NCBI GenBank assembly: GCA_902461985.1
Contig: CABQAB010000045.1
Coordinates: 1 to 10,370, forward strand
DNA length: 10,370 bases
Reading direction: 5' to 3'
Origin: an uncultured Bacteroidales bacterium
GTDB taxonomy: Bacteria; Bacteroidota; Bacteroidia; Bacteroidales; UBA932
The translations under genes and the position numbers were made by a program. Below, piece by piece: positions 5,624-10,370 of the stretch (within the stretch, counting starts at the first letter, position 1; each line of letters begins with the position of its first letter). The notes beneath the pieces were generated by a model that was not told the DNA's origin, searched no databases, and saw only the letters and a program-made list of their open reading frames with translations.

Positions 5624-6658
5624 CTACCTTACGCGCAAACGTTGTCCGATGCGTAAAGTCGAAGTCGATTTGATGCCGTTGAGCCGGCAGATTTCGCTGA
5701 CGGTCGTCCCGTTGTTGCGGGCAATCTTGCTCAGTGTGTCTCCGGACTTGACCGTATGCCACCTCATAGCTTTCAGAGCGGCTTCCTCGGCGGCGTCCTC
5801 TTCTGCAGTCTTGAATTCATCGTCGAAATTCTGCTCGTAATTGCTGTAGACATTCAGATATTTTTTCTTCAGAACGAACAGCCTGTGCCTTAGAGTGCCG
5901 GTCTCGAAGTCGATAAGCCACTGAGGGTCAAACGCATATCCGTTGAACCTGGTCTCGAAATGAAGATGAGGACCGGTCGAGCGTCCGGTGTTGCCGCCAA
6001 GTCCGATGACATCACCTGCATTAACCCAGTCTCCGGCATCGACATTCCTTTTGGACAGATGCCCGTAGAAAGTCTCAAGGCCGTTCTCATGTCTGATAAT
6101 CACTATATTGCCGTAGCCCCTCATAGTTGTGGACACCCTGACCATACCGTTGAAAGTCGCGTAGATAGGCGTTCCCGTAGTCAAAGGCAAGTCCACGCCC
6201 TGATGCCTGCGGCCGCGCCTGGGACCGAACTTGCCTCTCGGATTCACTTTGCCGATATACGGGCAGGCATAATTGCTCACACTGTCCACTAACCATATCG
6301 CTGAATGGGAAGGCAGCGAGTCCCATCCTATCTTGTAAGGGTCCACGCATCTGTTGTCCCAGTTCCTTGTGAACAGGTCTTTGTCCATGCAGGCTTCCTT
6401 AGTCTTGATATACTTCCATGTGCCGTCACCGTACAGCACCACCTTGACGAAATCCGCCATGGTGTCAAGTGTATCTATAGGGTCGCTTTCCGAAACGATA
6501 AGCGGTTTGACAGGCTTTTTCGGATACCTCGGAATAATCTCCACCTCGTGTCCCGGATGAACCAGTTTCTTTGAAGCGGAGCCTGACTGGGCGAAAGAGG
6601 CAATGCCCGGCAGCAGAACCAGAGCGGAAATGAGAATTGAGAATCTTCTGTAATCCAT
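5624..6658 (-). CDS. M23 family metallopeptidase with C-terminal LysM domain
   Basis: This is an exported peptidoglycan endopeptidase that cuts stem-peptide cross-links. The ATG at 6658 gives 344 residues. It has a signal peptide (about 1-24, MDYRRFSILISALVLLPG, cleavage near ASFAQ), an unassigned region to about 140, an M23/LytM domain (about 145-250), a charged Glu/Ala-rich linker (about 276-298) and a LysM carbohydrate-binding domain (301-344, WHTVKSGDTLSKIA and IKSTSTLRIGQRLRV). The zinc site is complete: HQGVD gives His152 and Asp156, YGHL gives His200, and GPHLHFE gives His231 and His233, so activity is expected. The frame extends 26 residues further upstream into the preceding gene, but that stretch is Arg/Ser-rich. 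The 6658 ATG has a strong GGAGG six bases ahead and starts a proper signal peptide. It lies 13 bases after the phosphomannomutase gene, probably as one transcript. Confidence 0.95.
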   Translation of the reverse strand: MDYRRFSILISALVLLPGIASFAQSGSASKKLVHPGHEVEIIPRYPKKPVKPLIVSESDPIDTLDTMADFVKVVLYGDGTWKYIKTKEACMDKDLFTRNWDNRCVDPYKIGWDSLPSHSAIWLVDSVSNYACPYIGKVNPRGKFGPRRGRRHQGVDLPLTTGTPIYATFNGMVRVSTTMRGYGNIVIIRHENGLETFYGHLSKRNVDAGDWVNAGDVIGLGGNTGRSTGPHLHFETRFNGYAFDPQWLIDFETGTLRHRLFVLKKKYLNVYSNYEQNFDDEFKTAEEDAAEEAALKAMRWHTVKSGDTLSKIARNNGTTVSEICRLNGIKSTSTLRIGQRLRVR

Positions 6659-6664
6659 CCTTCT

Positions 6665-6669
6665 CCTCC
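6665..6669 (-). promoter_or_regulatory. Shine-Dalgarno site that fixes the M23-LysM start
   Basis: GGAGG on the minus strand stands six bases before the ATG at 6658 and begins just after the TAG stop (6672-6674) of the upstream mutase gene. Most genes in this window lack such a site, so this one stands out. It decides the start codon against the longer open frame and suggests efficient, possibly coupled, translation within the operon. Confidence 0.75.
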
Positions 6670-6671
6670 GT

Positions 6672-8033
6672 CTATTTCTGCTGTCCGCCGAAGCGGTTCT
6701 CGATGATGTCCTTGACCTGTGCAAGCTTGTCGGCAAGCAGGCTGTCCGAGCCGGCTTCGCAGATAAACCTCAGGTAAGGCTCCGTGTTGGAAGGTCTTAC
6801 GTTGAACCACCAGTCCGGAAACTCAACCCTGTAACCGTCGAAGTCCATAAAGGCGGAAGCCTTTTCATGTGCCATGAAATGGTCTTTTATGGCTTCCATA
6901 GCCCCTTTCTTGTCCTCCACCTTGAAGTTTACCTCTCCGGAGTTCCGGTATTTTTCGATTCTTGAAATCAGCTGGCTTACTGACACGCCCTTGGCTTTCA
7001 TTTCAGCCACCACGTTCAGCACGATGATAGAGGCGAGAAGACCGCTGTCGGAGTAGAAGAAATCCCTGAAATAATAGTGTCCGGCAAGTTCTCCGCCATA
7101 CACTCCGTCAAGTTCGCGCAGCTTGTTTGCGGCGAAGGCCCTCCCGACTTTCCATGTTCTCATCTCTGCACCCATAGGCGCAAGGTATTCACCGACTGCC
7201 TTCGAACTTCTGATGTCCTGGAGCACAATGCCTTTCTGGCCTTTCTTTTCGAGGAAGAAATGTCCGAGCACCGCAATCATCAGGTCCGGAGAAATGAAGT
7301 TTGCGTTCTCGTCCACGAACATTACCCTGTCAGCGTCACCGTCATAGATTACTCCTATGTCGGCTCCGGTTTTTTTGACCAGTTCCTTGAGGGCTGCCAC
7401 ATTGGCCGGGATCAGCGGGTTTGGCTCATGATTCGGAAACCTGCCGTCAATCGTGTCGAAAATATAGGCGGGGGAGTCTCCGAAAATCTCCTTGGCATAG
7501 AGGTTCGCCATGCCGTTGGACAGGTCCATGGCAATCTTCAGAGAAGAATAGTCTTCCTTGTATTTGAGAAGGAAGTCCAGATAGTCCTGATGGATGTCCT
7601 TGGCGAAAACCTGTCCCTTGACCTCTGCCGCAGGGCATGGCCTTCCTTCGTCAATCCACTGTTTGATCTGGCCCAGACCTGCGTCAAAACCGATTGCGGC
7701 TGCGTTGGTCGTGGAAACCTTCATGCCGTTGTATTCGCCCGGGTTGTGCGAAGCCGTAATCTGTACAGATGCTTTGAAACCGTAGTTCGCAGTCCCGAAA
7801 TAGACCATTGGCGTGGTGCTCAAACCTATGTCGTAAATATCTGCGCCCGCATCCGTGACGCCTCTGACGACGGCGTCATGTACCTCGTCGGAAGACAGCC
7901 TGCAATCTCTTCCGAGCAGGACCTTGTCTGTATTCAACAGTTCTGGAATGAAATATCCGACTTTGTAGGCAATCTCTGCGTCCCAGTCAACGTTCCATAT
8001 GCCTCTGATGTCGTAAGCGTGAAATGCTCCCAT
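6672..8033 (-). CDS. manB: Phosphomannomutase/phosphoglucomutase
   Basis: This is a cytoplasmic alpha-D-phosphohexomutase that interconverts hexose 6-phosphates and 1-phosphates, supplying mannose-1-phosphate or glucose-1-phosphate for nucleotide sugars. The 453 residues are full length. All four domains show their motifs: N-terminal AYDIRGIW, phosphoserine loop TASHNP (Ser95), metal loop DGDADR (Asp231, Asp233, Asp235), sugar-specificity loop GGELAGHYYF (about 313-322) and C-terminal phosphate loop RPSNTEPYLR (413-422). The GE(L/M)xGH type loop fits PMM/PGM enzymes rather than GlmM. The frame also opens from a TTG at 8054, but that lies within a predicted promoter box, so the ATG at 8033 is preferred. 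The M23-LysM gene follows after 13 bases. The manB symbol is by family convention; glucose versus mannose preference cannot be read from sequence. Confidence 0.93.
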   Translation of the reverse strand: MGAFHAYDIRGIWNVDWDAEIAYKVGYFIPELLNTDKVLLGRDCRLSSDEVHDAVVRGVTDAGADIYDIGLSTTPMVYFGTANYGFKASVQITASHNPGEYNGMKVSTTNAAAIGFDAGLGQIKQWIDEGRPCPAAEVKGQVFAKDIHQDYLDFLLKYKEDYSSLKIAMDLSNGMANLYAKEIFGDSPAYIFDTIDGRFPNHEPNPLIPANVAALKELVKKTGADIGVIYDGDADRVMFVDENANFISPDLMIAVLGHFFLEKKGQKGIVLQDIRSSKAVGEYLAPMGAEMRTWKVGRAFAANKLRELDGVYGGELAGHYYFRDFFYSDSGLLASIIVLNVVAEMKAKGVSVSQLISRIEKYRNSGEVNFKVEDKKGAMEAIKDHFMAHEKASAFMDFDGYRVEFPDWWFNVRPSNTEPYLRFICEAGSDSLLADKLAQVKDIIENRFGGQQK

Positions 8034-8051
8034 AATTTTATTGTTTAAATT

Positions 8052-8081
8052 CAATTCTAATGTGATTCCGGATGGTTCAAA
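8052..8081 (-). promoter_or_regulatory. Promoter for the phosphomannomutase-M23 transcript
   Basis: On the minus strand TTTG (8078-8081), an 18-base spacer and TAGAATTG (8052-8059) match the Bacteroidota pattern with one mismatch in the -7 box. Transcription would start near 8046, giving a leader of about a dozen bases to the ATG at 8033. This excludes the alternative TTG start at 8054. Confidence 0.6.
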
Positions 8082-8089
8082 CCCGGAAT
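8065..8089. repeat. Inverted repeat overlapping the manB promoter
   Basis: ATTCCGG (8065-8071) and CCGGAAT (8083-8089) form a perfect 7-bp inverted repeat with an 11-base spacer that contains the TTTG -33 element. It begins 9 bases beyond the deformylase stop codon. It could be an operator for the downstream promoter or a stem at the end of the def message. No T run follows on the minus strand, which argues against an intrinsic terminator. Confidence 0.4.
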
Positions 8090-8097
8090 GTGCTGAA

Positions 8098-8646
8098 TTA
8101 CTTTGATTTATATCTCGTCCTAAGCTTTCCTGAAGCTATGTTCTGGAGTTTTTTTGCAATCAGTTTCTTTCTGATAGGCGGCAGCTCGTCGACAAAAAGC
8201 CTGCCGTTCAGATGTGCGAGTTCGTGCTGGACCATCCTGCAGGCGAATCTGTCGAAAACTTCCACCTGCTTCTCGAAGTTCTCGTCGTAGTATTCCACTT
8301 TGATTACTGACGGTCTCACCACGTCTGCATATATCCCCGGTACACTGAGGCAGCCCTCTGAAAAGGAACATGTCTCCTCGCTTTCCTCCAGAATGCGGGG
8401 GTTTATCAGAGTCCTGCGGAAATCCTTGAGGTACGGGTATATGTCAACCATGTCGGTCCCGTCCACAATCACGATTCTTTTGGCGACTCCTACCTGCGGG
8501 GCCGCCAGTCCGCAACCGTCAGCCGCCTTCAGCGTCTCCTTCATGTCCGAGACAAGTTTCAGAATCTCCTCTTTTTTTGTAAGGTCAGCTTCTTCATCAG
8601 TCTTCCGAAGCACCTCCTGTCCGTAAAGGTAAATTGGCAATATCAT
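8098..8646 (-). CDS. def: Peptide deformylase
   Basis: This cytoplasmic metalloenzyme removes the N-formyl group from the initiator methionine of new proteins. Its 182 residues are normal for bacterial type I enzymes. All three motifs are present: GCGLAAPQ (44-51), EGCLS with metal ligand Cys99, and HELAH with metal ligands His141 and His145 and catalytic Glu142. The family normally reads HExDH; here the Asp is Ala144. The start MILPIYLYGQEVLRK aligns with the usual N-terminus. It lies 31 bases after the ruvX stop with no visible promoter between, so the two are probably cotranscribed. No strong Shine-Dalgarno is seen. Confidence 0.95.
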   Translation of the reverse strand: MILPIYLYGQEVLRKTDEEADLTKKEEILKLVSDMKETLKAADGCGLAAPQVGVAKRIVIVDGTDMVDIYPYLKDFRRTLINPRILEESEETCSFSEGCLSVPGIYADVVRPSVIKVEYYDENFEKQVEVFDRFACRMVQHELAHLNGRLFVDELPPIRKKLIAKKLQNIASGKLRTRYKSK

Positions 8647-8653
8647 ATCAATT

Positions 8654-8695
8654 CTTTTATTTCTGTCCGTCCGCTTTTTATTTCTTTCCGTCCGC
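8654..8695 (-). repeat. 21-base tandem duplication covering the ruvX stop codon
   Basis: Two adjacent 21-base units, 8654-8674 and 8675-8695, match at 19 of 21 positions. On the minus strand each ends with a GCGGACGG...AAATAA word, so the terminal ruvX codons for ADGKK and the TAA stop (8678-8680) are repeated as ADGQK and a second in-frame TAA (8657-8659). The period is a multiple of three. The second copy forms most of the ruvX-def spacer. Confidence 0.8.
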
Positions 8696-9106
8696 CCTGT
8701 TCCTGTCCATCCACGACTGCAGGATTATGGCAGCGCTTATTCTGTCCACGCTCATCTTGTCCATCCTGTCCTTTTTCTTCATTCCACCGTCAATCATCGC
8801 CCTGTGGGCCAGGACAGAGGTGAATCTTTCATCTTCAAGCATTACTGGAATGTCCGGAAACTGCCTGGCGAGCTGTTTCAGAAATGCGTCCACATCCTTC
8901 GCTGCTTCAGACGGTCTGCCGTTCATGTTTACGGGGTATCCCACCACAAATGCTTTGATATTCTCGTTTTGAGCGTAATTTTTGAGATATTCTATTAACT
9001 TTGCAGTCTGGATGGTATCCAATGCGGATGCGAAAATGCAGAGAGGGTCGCTTGCCGCGATTCCCGTTCTTTTGCGTCCGTAATCTATTCCGATGTATCT
9101 GTCCAT
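8678..9106 (-). CDS. ruvX: RuvX/YqgF family Holliday junction resolvase-like protein
   Basis: This cytoplasmic RNase H-fold nuclease family (RuvX, formerly YqgF) is a putative Holliday junction resolvase, also linked to pre-16S rRNA processing. It has 142 residues, as usual. Acidic catalytic residues fit the family: Asp8 in YIGIDYG, Glu91 in EDERFTS, and Asp121 in SVDRISAAIILQ. The loop VVGYPVNMNGRPS (54-66) corresponds to the family's GLP-NMDGS region. The frame is open 73 codons further upstream, but the ATG at 9106 gives the conserved N-terminus and lies immediately after a perfect TAACTTTG promoter box. It precedes def by 31 bases and diverges from the LytM gene. The C-terminal codons and stop are tandemly duplicated. 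Confidence 0.93.
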   Translation of the reverse strand: MDRYIGIDYGRKRTGIAASDPLCIFASALDTIQTAKLIEYLKNYAQNENIKAFVVGYPVNMNGRPSEAAKDVDAFLKQLARQFPDIPVMLEDERFTSVLAHRAMIDGGMKKKDRMDKMSVDRISAAIILQSWMDRNRADGKK

Positions 9107-9112
9107 AGGACG

Positions 9113-9120
9113 CAAAGTTA
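9113..9120 (-). promoter_or_regulatory. -7 box for the ruvX-def transcript
   Basis: The minus strand reads TAACTTTG, a perfect TAnnTTTG, ending only six bases before the ruvX ATG at 9106. The nearest TTTG upstream has a 23-base spacer, so the -33 element is weak. Initiation at the usual distance would place the transcript start at or beside the ATG, implying a leaderless or nearly leaderless mRNA. Confidence 0.55.
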
Positions 9121-9134
9121 GTAATTTAGTAAAT

Positions 9135-9980
9135 ATGTCCCGACAAAATAAAGATAAAAAAGTTGAACGCTTCGTGGTGAACATAGTGGAGGCCAAGACG
9201 CACAAAACCTTGCATTCATACAAGTTCACGCGTCTTTCTGCAATCCTTTTCGCCAGCAACCTGCTTCTCATACTGTGCCTGCTCGTGTTTGCGGCAGTGG
9301 CATTCACCCCGGTCAGGACTTTCATACCGGGCTATCCGGATGCGCGTACCAAGAGAGATGCGGTCAGCAATGCGATAAAGGTCGATTCTTTGGAGAGGGT
9401 CATCTACAGGTGGGAACTTTATTCCGAAAATATCAGGCGCGTGCTGCAGGGACAGGAAACCATTGATGTACAGACACTTGTTGATGCGGGCGAAGAGCCA
9501 TTGCAGCCTGTTGCCGGGCCGGTGCCGGGTTCGGATGCCGAGTTCCGGGAGGCGATTGCCAAAGAGGAACAGTTCGATCTGCCTGCGGGGATGAGGCGCA
9601 ATCTTCCGATTGAGGGGATACATTTCTTTTCTCCGCTCAAGGGCGTGGTCAGCAAAGGCTTCGATGCGCAGACGCACCCGTATGTGGATCTGAATGCCCC
9701 GGCGAATTCATTGGTGATGGCTGCTCTGGACGGGACGGTGATATTCACGGGCTGGACCGACGATGCCGGCTATACGCTTCATATCCAGCACGACAACGAC
9801 ATTGTCACCATTTACCGGCACGCTGAAAAACTCCTGAAGAATACAGGCGACAAAGTCAGGGCGGGAACTCCTGTGGCATTGGTCGGAAGTGCGGAAAACC
9901 TTGCGGTAGGGGATCATCTGAGATTTGAAATCTGGTACAGGGGAGAAGCGGTGGACCCTGAAAAATATGTGAATTTCTGA
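9135..9980 (+). CDS. Membrane-anchored degenerate M23/LytM-domain protein
   Basis: This predicted periplasmic LytM-domain protein is held by one N-terminal membrane helix (about residues 35-57) after a basic cytoplasmic segment. The 281 residues comprise the anchor, a helical, possibly coiled-coil region with a Pro/Gly linker (about 80-160), and the LytM domain (about 163-281). HPYVD keeps His181 and Asp185, YRHAE keeps His229 and HLRFEIW keeps His261, but the second His of the HxH motif is Arg263. That residue is a zinc ligand in active M23 peptidases, so the domain may be inactive and regulatory, as in EnvC or NlpD-like amidase activators (inference). An ATG at 9093 would add 14 residues over the ruvX start on the other strand; 9135 is preferred. 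dxr follows after 39 bases, probably in one transcript. No clear promoter or Shine-Dalgarno is seen. Confidence 0.88.
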   Translation: MSRQNKDKKVERFVVNIVEAKTHKTLHSYKFTRLSAILFASNLLLILCLLVFAAVAFTPVRTFIPGYPDARTKRDAVSNAIKVDSLERVIYRWELYSENIRRVLQGQETIDVQTLVDAGEEPLQPVAGPVPGSDAEFREAIAKEEQFDLPAGMRRNLPIEGIHFFSPLKGVVSKGFDAQTHPYVDLNAPANSLVMAALDGTVIFTGWTDDAGYTLHIQHDNDIVTIYRHAEKLLKNTGDKVRAGTPVALVGSAENLAVGDHLRFEIWYRGEAVDPEKYVNF

Positions 9981-10019
9981 GATGATGTTTCGTAGAAAAA
10001 TTAAACAGCTTCTGGATTT

Positions 10020-10370
10020 ATGAAAAAAAGAGGTATAGCCATTCTCGGTTCAACCGGTTCCATAGGCAGGCAGGCTTTGGATGTGATCAGACAGCATCCT
10101 GACCTGTTCAGCGTGGAACTGCTGACTGCCAACAACAGCGCGGACCTGCTCGTGGAACAGGCTGTAGAATTCGATGCCAACAATGTGGTAATCTGCAATG
10201 AGTCTCTTTACGGCAAGGTGGCGTCGGCTTTGCAGCCCAAGATGATAAAGGTCTTTGCCGGGATGCAGTCGGTCTGTGATTTAGTGGCTTCTCCGGATAT
10301 AGACATAGTCCTGACTTCAATGGTAGGCTTCAGCGGGCTCAGGTCTACCGTCGCGGCGATAGAGGCGGGG
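10020..10370 (+). CDS. dxr: 1-deoxy-D-xylulose-5-phosphate reductoisomerase, N-terminal part (runs off right edge)
   Basis: Dxr (IspC) converts 1-deoxy-D-xylulose 5-phosphate to 2-C-methyl-D-erythritol 4-phosphate with NADPH, the second step of the MEP isoprenoid pathway in the cytoplasm. The 117 codons present, out of about 380-400, cover the NADPH-binding domain. GSTGSIG (residues 10-16) is the dinucleotide loop, LTANNS (35-40) follows as in the family, and TSMVGFSGLRST (99-110) matches the conserved region near the end of this domain. The metal- and substrate-binding residues lie outside the window. It begins 39 bases after the LytM gene on the same strand, with no separate promoter seen. 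Confidence 0.95.
   Translation, partial: MKKRGIAILGSTGSIGRQALDVIRQHPDLFSVELLTANNSADLLVEQAVEFDANNVVICNESLYGKVASALQPKMIKVFAGMQSVCDLVASPDIDIVLTSMVGFSGLRSTVAAIEAG

Noticed and set aside
5475..5762. 95-codon open frame on the minus strand across the inverted repeat
   Set aside because: Its first half overlaps the peptidase LysM region in another frame and the rest is translation of the palindromic gap.
7077..8048. 323-codon open frame on the plus strand
   Set aside because: It lies entirely antisense to the well-supported phosphomannomutase gene, shows no recognisable motif, and mirrors that gene's codon structure.
9107..9325. 73-codon upstream extension of ruvX
   Set aside because: It would run antisense into the LytM gene, precede the promoter box, and lacks RuvX-like sequence.
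1..10370. Hidden multi-gene defence or biosynthetic system
   Set aside because: Every sizeable gene belongs to a recognised housekeeping or common family, and no operon of unknown genes is present.

Overview
The window looks like an ordinary chromosomal stretch from a member of the Bacteroidota, most likely Bacteroidales. The evidence is the repeated Bacteroidota-type promoter signature (TAnnTTTG at -7, sometimes with TTTG or TTG about 18-20 bases upstream), weak or absent Shine-Dalgarno sequences before most genes, and protein variants typical of that phylum: a GlmM opening MTLIKSISGIRGTIGG, a DUF486 'DMT family' protein and a zinc-ligand-poor sirtuin. The genus cannot be fixed by reading alone.

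Layout from left to right: the first 316 codons of a GlmM-like phosphohexomutase (minus, running off the left edge); a terminator hairpin; a tRNA-Glu(CTC) with a textbook promoter (minus); a YgiQ-family radical SAM protein (minus); a divergent Sir2-family deacylase (plus); a DUF486 membrane protein (plus); a secreted DNA/RNA non-specific endonuclease (plus); a 308-base non-coding gap holding two large inverted repeats between convergent genes; an M23 peptidase with a LysM domain (minus) placed 13 bases downstream of a phosphomannomutase/phosphoglucomutase (minus); peptide deformylase and RuvX (minus, probable operon); then, divergently, a membrane-anchored degenerate M23/LytM protein and the first 117 codons of dxr (plus, running off the right edge).

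The genes are mainly housekeeping. They cover amino-sugar and hexose-phosphate interconversion for envelope polymers (GlmM, ManB), peptidoglycan cutting or its control (two M23 proteins), protein maturation (Def), Holliday-junction or rRNA-related nuclease function (RuvX), isoprenoid precursor synthesis (Dxr), and less well defined radical SAM, sirtuin and DUF486 proteins.

I found no CRISPR array, insertion sequence, prophage or recognisable defence system, and I do not claim a new multi-gene system. The points worth a second look are small ones: REP-like palindromes on both sides of the endonuclease gene, a perfect 20-bp inverted repeat, a LytM protein with a lost zinc ligand, a sirtuin without the zinc-ribbon cysteine pairs, a deformylase with HELAH in place of HExDH, a tandem duplication covering the ruvX stop codon, and a likely leaderless ruvX transcript.
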